DNA of 64,000 nucleotides from Deltaproteobacteria bacterium (GTDB taxonomy: Bacteria > Myxococcota_A > Polyangia > Polyangiales > Houyiibacteriaceae): positions 62,001-126,000 of the forward strand of contig JAEPMI010000009.1 in assembly GCA_017644045.1 (NCBI GenBank). The letters run 5' to 3'. A model generated the notes under the pieces. The model was not told where the DNA came from, ran no database searches, and saw nothing but the letters and a program-made list of their open reading frames with translations. Numbering within the stretch: the first letter of the stretch is position 1; every line of letters starts with the position of its first letter. Positions 50,928 to 59,309 of the stretch are shown here, piece by piece. Both the position numbers and the translations under genes were made by a program.

Positions 50928-51584
50928 GTGGCTACCGTCCGCGCCGTGGACCCCGAGGTCACAGAAGCGCTGAAGCGCCTCTACGCCATCCGTGCGCGAC
51001 CACCCAAGGTCATGCACGGCTGCCCCTGCTGTGTGAGCGGGGAGATGAAGCACGCGCTGAGCGGGCCACGGGAGTTGCTGACGGTGGAGCGGATGGGTCC
51101 GTATCCGTCCAAGGCGATGACCACATGGGGCGGCCTCGAGGACTACGAGCACTACCTGCCGCGCATCCTGGAGCTCTCGTTCGAGCGTCCACCGCGGTTG
51201 GGCTATCGCGACCATGCGTTGGCCGGAAAGCTCCGAAGGCTCGAGATCGAGAGCCGCTGGTCGAAGGAAGAGCGTGAGTCGCTGGCGACGATCCTTCGGG
51301 CGCACTGGGTGGAGTGCCACGACATCGACCCGGAGTCCGCCCATGGGAGCGAGCACTACGACTGGTTGGCCAACTTCGGGGACCTGGTCGGGCCGTTGCA
51401 CGAGCTGCTCTGGGACTGGCAGTCCAACACGGCGGCCGGGGCGCGAGCGGCCTTGCGGTGGTGGTACGAGTGGGACCAGCGTGATGGCGCACGGCGGCCC
51501 GCGCCGAAGGGGTGGCCGAGTGGTGAAGGGGCCGAGGCGATCGGGGTGCGCGTCGCGGAGTGGTTGCGGGCCCTGAAGCTCTGA
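50928..51584 (+). CDS. Hypothetical soluble protein (218 aa)
   Basis: No family is recognised. Near the start is the motif HGCPCCVSGEM, possibly metal-binding, followed by a helical Trp/Tyr-rich protein (LEDYEHYLPRILELSFERPP, LLWDWQSNTAAGARAALRWW). There is no signal peptide. It is probably co-transcribed with the secreted-protein gene 13 bp upstream. GTG start; another GTG at 50946 is possible. Confidence 0.6.
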   Translation: MATVRAVDPEVTEALKRLYAIRARPPKVMHGCPCCVSGEMKHALSGPRELLTVERMGPYPSKAMTTWGGLEDYEHYLPRILELSFERPPRLGYRDHALAGKLRRLEIESRWSKEERESLATILRAHWVECHDIDPESAHGSEHYDWLANFGDLVGPLHELLWDWQSNTAAGARAALRWWYEWDQRDGARRPAPKGWPSGEGAEAIGVRVAEWLRALKL

Positions 51585-51630
51585 GCGGCACCGGAAAGCG
51601 CCGCCCGCGGCACAGTCTGCATTTCGTGCT

Positions 51631-51659
51631 CGGATCCCCCTGCGAAACAGGGGGATCCG
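51631..51659. terminator. Perfect 12-bp inverted repeat between convergent genes
   Basis: CGGATCCCCCTG (51631-51642) pairs with CAGGGGGATCCG (51648-51659) around a CGAAA loop. It may be a bidirectional terminator or REP-like palindrome; no T-tract follows on either strand. Confidence 0.5.
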
Positions 51660-51673
51660 GAGGGTGATCCTGT

Positions 51674-51689
51674 CCCCAGGATTCTGGGG
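51674..51689. terminator. Second hairpin CCCCAG-GATT-CTGGGG
   Basis: A perfect 6-bp stem immediately at the stop of the sulfotransferase gene, 15 bp from the first hairpin. Together they fill the 105-bp convergent gap. Confidence 0.45.
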
Positions 51690-52865
51690 TCAGAAGTGGT
51701 CGCCGTGTTGGTCGCGGTAGGCGGCGAGGTCGTCGTCGATGGCGGTTGGTGAGATGCCGAAGTCTTCCAGGGCGTAGCGGTGGGCGCCGTGGCGACCGGG
51801 CGTCTGTCTTCGCCGAGCCGAAGCGATGCCGAAATGGGTGGCTTCGGTGATCTCCCAGTCGGCGCGGCGGAGGAGGTCGAGCACCGTGCCGTGGGGATCG
51901 GCGACGAGCTGGCGGTAGGGGACGTCGACGAAGCGGTCGTCGCCGAGGCGAGCTCGCGCGGCGAGACCGCGGGTGATCATGCGGCGGAGCTTCCGCCGCC
52001 ACTCGGAGCCGATCTCCCTCGGATCGACTTCGTCGCTCAGCACGCCGCGGCCGTGGGCGATGAGGGAGAAGTAGCTGGGCGCGACCTCGCGCGGGTCGCG
52101 GTGCGTCCAGACGAGCAGTGCGTCGGGGAAGGTGGCGGCGAGCACGTCGAGCCACTCGACGTGCTGGGGCGTCTTGAGGACCCAGCGTTCGCCGCCGCCG
52201 AGGCCGGCGAGGATCGCGCGGACCTCGCGGTAGGCGGGTGTGGCGTCGGTGCGCTCGTACCACTCGAGGTAGCCGGGGACGCGCATCGTCGCGGGTGGGA
52301 CCATGCTGTGGAAGGTGGGCTCGAAGAGGAGGACCTCTTCTTCGACGCCGCCGGCGTCGATGGGGTGGACCGCGAAGAAGCTGGGCGCCATCGCGGCGAG
52401 GGCGCGCTCCGCGAGCTGGGCCTGGCGAATCTTGCGTCGCTCGGGGCCGGGAACGGGGTCGAGCGCTTCCCAGGTCCGGAGCGCGCGCAGCCCCGCGCCG
52501 GCCAGCAGCCGATGCAAGAGGGTCGTGCCCGTACGCGGCAGGCCGCAGATGATGATGGGCCGCGGCATCGATCGCGTGAAGCGCTCGGGCTCGTTCTCAC
52601 GAGCGGCTTCGAGACGCAGCCGAGTCCGAAGCGCGCCAACCAGCCGACCTCGGGTGATCGCGCGGCCGGTGGCGTGGAGGCGCGCGTCGCTCTCGATGTT
52701 GGCGCACAGGACCCGGAACCCTTCGGCGAAGTCGTGGCTCACGAAGTGGCGACCCTCGGAGCGCGCGGCGGCGGCCATGAGCGCGTCGGCGTCGAAGGCC
52801 GTGGCGCTCGGCACCCACGCGTTCGCGACGCGCAACAGCCGGGGCCTCTGGGTGAAGCGATTCAC
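51690..52865 (-). CDS. Sulfotransferase family protein (391 aa)
   Basis: PAPS-dependent sulfotransferase fold. The 5'-phosphosulfate loop IIICGLPRTGTTLLHRLLAG and the 3'-phosphate motif THRDPREVAPSYFS are clear, with the usual WVLKTPQHVEWLDVLAATFP between them. The first 100 residues form a helical domain seen in bacterial Sulfotransfer_3 proteins. The substrate is unknown; a lipid or hydroxylated isoprenoid is plausible from the neighbours. The GTG start overlaps the stop of the DUF1214 gene by 4 nt. It is last in a coupled three-gene operon. Confidence 0.9.
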   Translation of the reverse strand: MNRFTQRPRLLRVANAWVPSATAFDADALMAAAARSEGRHFVSHDFAEGFRVLCANIESDARLHATGRAITRGRLVGALRTRLRLEAARENEPERFTRSMPRPIIICGLPRTGTTLLHRLLAGAGLRALRTWEALDPVPGPERRKIRQAQLAERALAAMAPSFFAVHPIDAGGVEEEVLLFEPTFHSMVPPATMRVPGYLEWYERTDATPAYREVRAILAGLGGGERWVLKTPQHVEWLDVLAATFPDALLVWTHRDPREVAPSYFSLIAHGRGVLSDEVDPREIGSEWRRKLRRMITRGLAARARLGDDRFVDVPYRQLVADPHGTVLDLLRRADWEITEATHFGIASARRRQTPGRHGAHRYALEDFGISPTAIDDDLAAYRDQHGDHF

Positions 52866-53986
52866 GGTGCGAAGGGCAGCGCGGCGACGTCGGCGACGGG
52901 CACCACTCGGCAGCTCGGCTGAGGCGCGTCGCCCTTCGCGAAGAACCAGCGCCAGCACATCGTGCCGCGGTGGTGGTCGACGGTGTCGATCCAGTTGGGC
53001 ACGCCCGGGTCCTCGTGGGCGACGACCACGCGAACACCACCGTCGTCGCGGTAGACCGCCGAGGCCTTGTTCACGTGGATGCGGTAGTAGCGGTAGTCGA
53101 GCGACTCCATCCAGTGGTTGTTGAGCTGGAAATTCCAGTGCTCGCACTCGGGCGGCATCGCGTCGATGACGAGCGCCTGGCCGGGCTCGAGCGCCCAGTA
53201 GGAGTGGTAGTAGTCGATGGCCGGATCGCCGCCGAAGCTGGTCGAGATCTCCGGGTCGAAGAGCGGAAGCGCGTTGGTGTGCTTCTCGAACCCGTCGACC
53301 CAGTTGGCGAAGAGCATCACGGCACCGGCCACGAGGTTGCCGGCCTGGGTGATGCCGCTCTCGATGAGCTCTGGGCTCGGCGGCGTCGGCGCGCCGCCTT
53401 CCGCACCGACCCGCTCGATCGTCACGTCCGCCAGCACCTCCTTCTCGCGGTCCATGAAGGTCTGCCGGATGATCAGCGTGCCGGTGTCCTCCTTCATCGG
53501 GAGCCAGTTCGCGGCGCCCTCCGGTCGCTCGGTCGCCACGTGGATCTCGAAGCGCCCTTCGTCGTCGAGCACCAGCTCGGAGGCGTCGAGGCGCCCGCTC
53601 GGCGGCATGCCCGCGCCCTTCCCGTAGTCGCCGATCTGCGTGTAGAAACGCAGGAAGTGCACCGTGCCGCGCGTACCCCGGAGCACGTAGCGCTCGCGCC
53701 CATCGATGGCGGCGTTCTGATAGAAGTTGTCCGGGTTGTCCGCCCCCATCTTCGCGGTCTCGTGCACCACCCGCTGGAGCACCGGCGCCCTCGGGTCCGC
53801 GTTCTCCACGAAGGTCTCGAGCGCGGCGCGAGCGATGCGCGCCACGTAGCGGTAGCCCTCGGCCTTGGTGAGCAGATCGCCCTCCGGGCAGGTCCGCTCG
53901 ATCACGTCGCCTGCGTTCTTCAGCCGCGCGAGGAAGTCACTCCAGGTGGCGCCGCTCTCGAGGCGGCTGCGCGATCGATCGGTCAT
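52862..53986 (-). CDS. DUF1214/DUF1254-like protein (374 aa)
   Basis: The C-terminal part carries the DUF1214 signature (ECEHWNFQLNNHWMESLDYR and VNWIDT-like VPNWIDTVDH). Residues 1-120 hold a helical region with DNPDNFYQNAAIDGRERYVL. Catalysis is not established for the family, which often sits beside lipid- or steroid-modifying enzymes. The ATG start overlaps the SDR stop by 4 nt (ATGA). It is the middle gene of the coupled operon. Confidence 0.85.
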   Translation of the reverse strand: MTDRSRSRLESGATWSDFLARLKNAGDVIERTCPEGDLLTKAEGYRYVARIARAALETFVENADPRAPVLQRVVHETAKMGADNPDNFYQNAAIDGRERYVLRGTRGTVHFLRFYTQIGDYGKGAGMPPSGRLDASELVLDDEGRFEIHVATERPEGAANWLPMKEDTGTLIIRQTFMDREKEVLADVTIERVGAEGGAPTPPSPELIESGITQAGNLVAGAVMLFANWVDGFEKHTNALPLFDPEISTSFGGDPAIDYYHSYWALEPGQALVIDAMPPECEHWNFQLNNHWMESLDYRYYRIHVNKASAVYRDDGGVRVVVAHEDPGVPNWIDTVDHHRGTMCWRWFFAKGDAPQPSCRVVPVADVAALPFAP

Positions 53987-54975
53987 CGGGAATCTCCTTC
54001 GGGCGGATGGCCCAGGGCGAGCAAGCGCTCGGTCGCCGCGAGCAGCGTGTCGCCGTAGGCGGCGTCTTCGACCGCCGGCGCGGCGGGCTTCTCGGTGAGC
54101 ACATGCAGATAGACGTTGGTGCGCCCGTCGTAGTCGGGAGCGGCGGTCAGTCGCTCGGTGCCGGCGGCCGCGTCGTCGGGCGACTTGAACAAGGCGCGCA
54201 TCAGCGGGTCGAGAATCGGCTTGGCGAGCGCCGGCGCTTCGCGCGCGATGTTCGTCGCGACCGCGCCGGGGCAGGTGTGATGGAACGCGATGCTGGGCTT
54301 CCCACCTTCGGAGAAGCGGCGGCTCATCGCGCCGACCCACGCGCTCAGCAGCAGCTTCGACTGCGAGTACTCGCGCATGCTGCCGCGCACGCCGTACTCG
54401 ACGAAGCGCCCGAGCTCTGCGGCCGGGCGTGGCTCGACCGAGCGATGGGACTCGGAGCTCACGGCGACCACGCGAGGCGGCGCGTCGACGTTCGGGATCA
54501 GCTGGCCGCGCTCGAGCAGCCCTTCCACGAGCGCCGCGTTGGCGAGGTAGTTCACCGCGAACATCAGCTCGAAGCCCTGCGGCGTTCGGCGCGAGCTCTT
54601 CGGCACCACACCCGCGTTGAGGACGACCCGGTCGAAGGGCCCCTCGAGCCGGTCGAAGAGGCGCTCGATGCTCCGCAGGTCCGAGAGGTCCACGAAGCGC
54701 ATCGCGACGTCGCCGGTCGGGTGGAGCTCCCGCACGGCGTCGCCGACCTCGGGGAAGCCACTCCGGCACGCCAGCTCCAGCGTGGCCCCGCGGCGCGCCA
54801 GTCGCTTGGCGATCGCGAGGCCGAGCCCCGCCGAGGCCCCGGTGATCAAGACCCGCTGCCCGTCCATTCGCACGTCCGCCGCGAGCTCGGGCTCGGCGTT
54901 CCCACCGACCAGTCGGTCGCGGAGCCCCAGCGCGACGGCACCCAGGGCGGACTCGGTCGAGGGCTTCCAGCGCAT
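53983..54975 (-). CDS. Short-chain dehydrogenase/reductase, retinol-dehydrogenase-like
   Basis: An NAD(P)-binding TGASAGLG (45-52), NAG (120-122), catalytic Ser near 173 and Y203-x3-K207 (EYSQSKLLL) are all present, so it should be active. An N-terminal extension of about 35 residues and a C-terminal region of 80 residues resemble retinol-dehydrogenase-type SDRs acting on lipidic alcohols. It is first in the coupled SDR/DUF1214/sulfotransferase operon. A TAGGGT -10 box lies 8 nt before the ATG. Confidence 0.9.
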   Translation of the reverse strand: MRWKPSTESALGAVALGLRDRLVGGNAEPELAADVRMDGQRVLITGASAGLGLAIAKRLARRGATLELACRSGFPEVGDAVRELHPTGDVAMRFVDLSDLRSIERLFDRLEGPFDRVVLNAGVVPKSSRRTPQGFELMFAVNYLANAALVEGLLERGQLIPNVDAPPRVVAVSSESHRSVEPRPAAELGRFVEYGVRGSMREYSQSKLLLSAWVGAMSRRFSEGGKPSIAFHHTCPGAVATNIAREAPALAKPILDPLMRALFKSPDDAAAGTERLTAAPDYDGRTNVYLHVLTEKPAAPAVEDAAYGDTLLAATERLLALGHPPEGDSR

Positions 54976-54983
54976 CGCGGCAA

Positions 54984-54989
54984 ACCCTA
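54984..54989 (-). promoter_or_regulatory. -10 box TAGGGT, near-leaderless geometry
   Basis: The hexamer ends 8 nt before the ATG at 54975 and serves the three-gene operon. Confidence 0.45.
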
Positions 54990-55039
54990 GTACGACGTTC
55001 GCCGCTGTGGATAGCGCTTCGGGGGCCCGCGCCTTCGAG

Positions 55040-55045
55040 TACGCT
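55040..55045 (+). promoter_or_regulatory. -10 box TACGCT, leaderless geometry
   Basis: The hexamer ends 6 nt before GTG 55052 and decides that start over a long upstream open frame. Confidence 0.55.
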
Positions 55046-55051
55046 GCGGCC

Positions 55052-55495
55052 GTGCTCTATCGCTCCGAGTGCACCATCGCCGCGTCGCCCGAAGAGGTCT
55101 GGGCCGTGCTCACCGACTTCGCGGGCTATCGCGAGTGGAACTCCTTCACGCCGCGGGTCGATCTGAAGGGACCGCTCGCGCCGGGCTCGACCGTCGCCCT
55201 CCACACGAGGCTGCGCGGCCGGATCCAGGTGCAGCGCGAGCAAGTCCGTCGAGTCGTCGAGCCGCGAGAGCTGGTCTGGGGCGTTCGCTTCCCGCTCGGG
55301 GTCATTCGCGCCGAGCGAGCGCAGCGGATCGAACCCACCCAAGGCGGCTGCCGCTACGTCAGCGAGGACCGCATCGAGGGCCCGCTCTCGTTCGTGGTGG
55401 AACGACTCTTCGGTCGGTCACTCCGCGAAGGCTTCGCCGCGATGGCCGAAGAGCTTCGGACGGCATCCGAAGATCAGCGGAGCCGATCCGGGTGA
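55052..55495 (+). CDS. SRPBCC/polyketide-cyclase-like lipid-binding protein (147 aa)
   Basis: START/Bet v1-type fold: ECTIAASPEEVWAVLTDFAG, then YREWNSFTPRV, a long middle beta-sheet and a C-terminal helix (LREGFAAMAEELRT). Such proteins bind hydrophobic ligands in a cavity, including polyketides and sterols. It is divergent from the SDR/DUF1214/sulfotransferase operon by 76 bp, which suggests a shared lipid substrate. No signal peptide. Confidence 0.85.
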   Translation: MLYRSECTIAASPEEVWAVLTDFAGYREWNSFTPRVDLKGPLAPGSTVALHTRLRGRIQVQREQVRRVVEPRELVWGVRFPLGVIRAERAQRIEPTQGGCRYVSEDRIEGPLSFVVERLFGRSLREGFAAMAEELRTASEDQRSRSG

Positions 55496-55514
55496 GTCGT
55501 GGCATGTTGAGCCC

Positions 55515-56003
55515 ATGCTTCGTGTCCTACTGATCCTCGCCCTCGCCTTCTCCTTCGCGTGCTCGACGTCATCGACCCCGTCGGACGACGACCCGCCGGT
55601 GGACTCCGGCACGGCCATCGACTCCGGTACGGTCCCCGACCTCGGCTCGAGCTGCGACGACGAGTGCCTGTGTGAGGGCACCGCCGGCACGTGGGACGAA
55701 GGCTCGTGCGGTCACTACTCGTGCGGGATGCCGCCGACTTGCGAAGCGATCATTCCGGGGTGCGACTGCGGTACCGGGCGCAACTTCGTCGCCGGGACCG
55801 GCTGCGTGGATGACGCCACGTGCGGCTGCAGCGACGAGCAGTGCCTCTGCGAGGGCACCGGCGGCACCTGGGACGACGGCGCGTGCGGGCACTACGTGTG
55901 CGGCGTGCCCAACGACTGCCGCGCGTTGATTCCCGGCTGCGACTGCGGATCGGGTCAGACCTTCGCGGAGGGCGTCGGCTGCGACGACGATCCCGGCTGC
56001 TGA
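55515..56003 (+). CDS. Lipoprotein with two Cys-rich repeats (162 aa)
   Basis: The lipobox is AFSFAC, followed by an Asp/Ser/Thr linker. Two repeats of about 56 residues (from about 55653 and 55824) share CLCEGT.GTWD.G.CGHY.CG.P..C.A.IPGCDCG and differ at few positions. Eight or more Cys per repeat imply dense disulfides. No enzyme motif is seen. A CATGTT element 6 nt before the ATG is close to the leaderless -10 pattern. Confidence 0.8.
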   Translation: MLRVLLILALAFSFACSTSSTPSDDDPPVDSGTAIDSGTVPDLGSSCDDECLCEGTAGTWDEGSCGHYSCGMPPTCEAIIPGCDCGTGRNFVAGTGCVDDATCGCSDEQCLCEGTGGTWDDGACGHYVCGVPNDCRALIPGCDCGSGQTFAEGVGCDDDPGC

Positions 56004-56004
56004 G

Positions 56005-57591
56005 TCAGTCGCCGAACCCGGCGGTGGCCGCTTCGAGGTACTCCCGCGCGCCGGGCGCCGCGAAGAGCTGGTCGGCCGTCGCCACGATCGGGTCTCGAAT
56101 CTCGCGGTCGAGCTCGGCCAGCGCACCGAGCTCGTGGGCCACGGCCATCGCCAGGTACGCGCGGTTCCAGCCCTTCAGCCACCCGTCGTTGCGTATGTCG
56201 CGCTCGCCCTTCCCGACGAAGCGGACCCACGCGAGCGCGGCTTCGGGCTCGACGAGCTCGACGATCAGGTGCGCGAGCAGGATCGCCAGGTCGTAGATCC
56301 GGTCACCCGCCTTCACGGCCGGCAAGCGAGTGCTGAGCCGATAGACCCCGGTGATCGCATCCTCGGCGAGCGCGATCACGTCGATGCCACCGGCGCGCAG
56401 CGCCTCGACCAGCGCAGGTCGTCGCTGGGGGTCTTCGCGCGTCTCGAAGAGGTGCCACCAGAGCGGTCGACCATCGACGACCTGTTCGAGCGCGGCCGGC
56501 TTCTCGACCCCGGCGAGGCGGCGAAGGTCGGCCTTCAGCGTGGGCAGACCGACGTGCGAGAGCGCGCTCCCCGGGATGGCTTCGACGGACACCGTGTTGA
56601 TGCGGTTCCGTCGCGCGTAGCGACCGATGAGCCACTGCTGCGTCTCGTCCATCTCGTCCCAGCGGCGCAGCGTGCCCTCGGGCTTCGGCGCGCCATCGAA
56701 GTAGAGACGCACGAGCGCACCGCTCAACCCCATCTCCCCCGCCGTCCCCTCGACCGCCTCCAGCAGCTCGGTGGCCATGTCTCGACGACCATCGCGACGC
56801 ACCGCCCCGACGAGCACCTGGCTGGCCAGCATCGCGACGCGACCATCGCCCCAGAGCAGCTTCTTGTCGGTCTTGGCGCCCACGGCTTCCACGAGCGCTC
56901 CCCGAACACGCGGCTCGTCCAACGCCTTCGGGGAGGCCCAGGCCCAGGCCATCGCCGCGGCCCAACGATCCTCCGCGGCCTTGGCGCCGAGGGACCCGTC
57001 CACCATCGGCCAGATGGCGTCGGGGTCCTCGAGCGCTCGCGCGAGCAGACCCGCCGCCAGGCGCGCTCCGAAGCGTACGGGCTTGCTGCGCTCCCCGACC
57101 TGCTCGAGCACGAGCGGCAGGTGATCGGCGGCGCGCTCTGGAACGAACGCGAGCGCGAGCAAGACCGGTGCGCGCAGGGCGGCCTTCCCATCGAGATGCG
57201 CGGCGATCCGGTCGATGCTCTCGACGAAGAGCCGGCGCACCTCGGGCTCGCCAGCCGCCGACGCGAGCGGCGAGTCCGGTCCCCAGCCGCCGTCGAAGTG
57301 GTTGTGGTGACCGCCGAGCGCCATCTCGGTCACCAGCGGGATCAGCCGCTCGACCTCGTCGTTCCCTGCCTCGATCTCCTGGAGCAGGAAGGGCATCGCC
57401 GCTGCCGACGCCGGTAGGAACATGCCGCCCTGATGGACGAGCTCCTGGTCGAGCTTCTTGATGGCCGCGCGGCTCGCCTTCTTGTCGCCCGAGCGGATCG
57501 CGGCGATCGCGTCGGGTACCCAGGTGTATTCGTCGTACTCGTCGCCGAACCGAGCCCAGTCGATGTCCTCGGGCAAAGGTGCAGTCCCCAT
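56005..57591 (-). CDS. HEAT-like repeat protein (528 aa), paralogue of the 63707 gene
   Basis: Helical-repeat protein without signal peptide or Cys clusters. The N-terminus reads DIDWARFGDEYDEYTWVPDA and is followed by ELVHQGGMFLPASAAAMPFL. The same pattern (IDW...Y...VPD, HQG..Y.A...VPFL) opens the partial gene at 63707. Related proteins in Myxococcota often sit alone or beside SUKH-like genes, which is compatible with an immunity or scaffold role; this is inference. A TACGCT -10 box lies 6 nt before the ATG. Confidence 0.7.
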   Translation of the reverse strand: MGTAPLPEDIDWARFGDEYDEYTWVPDAIAAIRSGDKKASRAAIKKLDQELVHQGGMFLPASAAAMPFLLQEIEAGNDEVERLIPLVTEMALGGHHNHFDGGWGPDSPLASAAGEPEVRRLFVESIDRIAAHLDGKAALRAPVLLALAFVPERAADHLPLVLEQVGERSKPVRFGARLAAGLLARALEDPDAIWPMVDGSLGAKAAEDRWAAAMAWAWASPKALDEPRVRGALVEAVGAKTDKKLLWGDGRVAMLASQVLVGAVRRDGRRDMATELLEAVEGTAGEMGLSGALVRLYFDGAPKPEGTLRRWDEMDETQQWLIGRYARRNRINTVSVEAIPGSALSHVGLPTLKADLRRLAGVEKPAALEQVVDGRPLWWHLFETREDPQRRPALVEALRAGGIDVIALAEDAITGVYRLSTRLPAVKAGDRIYDLAILLAHLIVELVEPEAALAWVRFVGKGERDIRNDGWLKGWNRAYLAMAVAHELGALAELDREIRDPIVATADQLFAAPGAREYLEAATAGFGD

Positions 57592-57597
57592 CGCGCG

Positions 57598-57603
57598 AGC
57601 GTA
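57598..57603 (-). promoter_or_regulatory. -10 box TACGCT, leaderless geometry
   Basis: The hexamer ends 6 nt before the ATG at 57591. Confidence 0.55.
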
Positions 57604-57641
57604 CCGGGTCTGGCGTCGACCCGGCAGCCCTACAGCAGGGA

Positions 57642-59171
57642 CTAGCGACGACGACGCGAGCGAGCGATGAGACCGAGCAGCAGGAGCGACGCGAAGGGCG
57701 CGCCGCCGGTTCCACCGGCCGCGCAACCGCCCTCGATGGTCATGGTGTCCGGACCGCCGCCGACGCTGCCGTCACCGCCGGAGATCACGCCACCGTCCGG
57801 GCCGATGACGACGCCGCACATGTCGTTGCCGTCGCAGTTGGCGTCGACTCCGTCACCGCACGGGTCCTCGGCGCCCGGGTAGATGTCCGGGTCGGTGTCG
57901 TCACAGTCGACGCTGGTGTTGTGCCCGTCGCCGTCGGCGTCCGCGGGGCCGTCGGTGCACTCGCCGCCGGCGCAGTTGGCCGGGCAGCTCTCGACCTGGA
58001 GCGAGCCGCCGTTGCAGCGCTGCCGCATGGAACCGCCGCTGCACTCCCAGTCGGCGCCGACCGCGCCGCACTCGTTGGCCACGGAGGTCACTCGGACCTG
58101 GAGCTGGTTGTCGGGCGGGCTGGAGAACCAGGCGACGCCCTCCTGCACGAGGTTGAAGTACTGCGGGTAGTCGCCGGGCGCGTCGGGCGCGCGCACGGAG
58201 AAGCTGAAGCGACCGACCTCACCCGGCGCGGTGGCCGAGTCGACCGTGGCCGCGCGGTGGTCGTTGACCCAGTCGGAGCCGGCGATGGGACTGGCCACGT
58301 CGCGAGGCTCGGTGGTGCCGAGGAAGGTCGCGCCCGGGGTCCAGGTCTGGGCTCCCTCGTTGCGCATCTCGATGTAGCCGGCGACCTCTGTGCCCGCGGG
58401 GATCTCGAAGTCGACCGCCGCGACCGGGAAGGACTGCGCCGCGTAGGACGCTGCCCAGTCGTTGTTCACCGCCCAGAAGGGCGCGCCCATCTCGTTGTAG
58501 ATGTTGACCGCGTGGTCGCGGTAGCGGTTGAAGCGGTTGGTGTAGTCCGAGCAGCTGACGCAGCCGTTGTAGTACTTGGTGATGAACTCGGCCCACTGCG
58601 CCATGCGACCGTTGTCGACGCGCACGCCGTTCATCCACTCGATGGCCTGGGCGCGGTTGGTGATGCCGGTGGTGGGGACACCGTTGTTGCCCGAGCGGTA
58701 GATCATGCGGCTGATCACGAAGTCGATCGCGGCCTGCACGTTGCCGGCGACACTGAGGATGCGGTCACCCTCGCGGGCGAGGGTCTGGGCGTAGGTGCCG
58801 GCGTCGAACTGGAACATGCCGAGGCCACCCTGCTCGTTGCCGCACGGACCGTCCCAGTAGCCGGCGAGCACCGGGCCGCCGCCGCAGTCGGACGAGTTCG
58901 GGCCGTAGCACTTGAGCCCCGAGTACTCGCTCGCGCAGTGGCTGAGGAGCGTCTCCGCACTGGCCACCCCAGCGAGGAGCCACCCCTGGGTGATGCCCTC
59001 GGCGAACGCGGCGTCGCGAATCTGAGCGGCTCGTGCTCGCCGGGCCGCCGGATCGCTCAGGCCCTGAGCGACCGACCCCACGGCGTGGGGCTCGGGCTTC
59101 GGCGCGTCGCCGAAACAGGCCACCAACGAGACCGCACATCCAAGAACTGCGAGACGACGGAACACACCCAT
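57642..59171 (-). CDS. Lytic transglycosylase-like lipoprotein with NBR1-Ig, MopE repeat and MYXO-CTERM tail
   Basis: The lipobox is VSLVAC. Residues about 45-225 resemble an SLT-type lytic transglycosylase with Glu73 in VASAETLL and GNEQGGLGMFQFDAGTY. An Ig-like domain of the NBR1 type follows (about 245-365), then a Cys module (CGAVGADWEC), a Ca-binding DADGDGHNTSVDCDDTDPD repeat and a GGCAAGGTGGAP, hydrophobic, RSRRRR tail. Both ends therefore carry an anchor signal. Probable cell-wall cleavage; own versus prey wall cannot be told. Confidence 0.85.
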   Translation of the reverse strand: MGVFRRLAVLGCAVSLVACFGDAPKPEPHAVGSVAQGLSDPAARRARAAQIRDAAFAEGITQGWLLAGVASAETLLSHCASEYSGLKCYGPNSSDCGGGPVLAGYWDGPCGNEQGGLGMFQFDAGTYAQTLAREGDRILSVAGNVQAAIDFVISRMIYRSGNNGVPTTGITNRAQAIEWMNGVRVDNGRMAQWAEFITKYYNGCVSCSDYTNRFNRYRDHAVNIYNEMGAPFWAVNNDWAASYAAQSFPVAAVDFEIPAGTEVAGYIEMRNEGAQTWTPGATFLGTTEPRDVASPIAGSDWVNDHRAATVDSATAPGEVGRFSFSVRAPDAPGDYPQYFNLVQEGVAWFSSPPDNQLQVRVTSVANECGAVGADWECSGGSMRQRCNGGSLQVESCPANCAGGECTDGPADADGDGHNTSVDCDDTDPDIYPGAEDPCGDGVDANCDGNDMCGVVIGPDGGVISGGDGSVGGGPDTMTIEGGCAAGGTGGAPFASLLLLGLIARSRRRR

Positions 59172-59177
59172 GCCTTC

Positions 59178-59183
59178 AACTTA
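59178..59183 (-). promoter_or_regulatory. -10 box TAAGTT, leaderless geometry
   Basis: The hexamer ends 6 nt before the ATG at 59171. Confidence 0.5.
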
Positions 59184-59309
59184 CAGCAAGTAGCAGGCCA
59201 AGCCCCCACGGGCCGATCTGGGCGTCGAGTCCGCACCCCGAGCCTCGATCCCCGGTCGGACGGTGCGCAACTGTGGCACGCTTCGTCGAGATCCTGGGCA
59301 GACGCCGCC

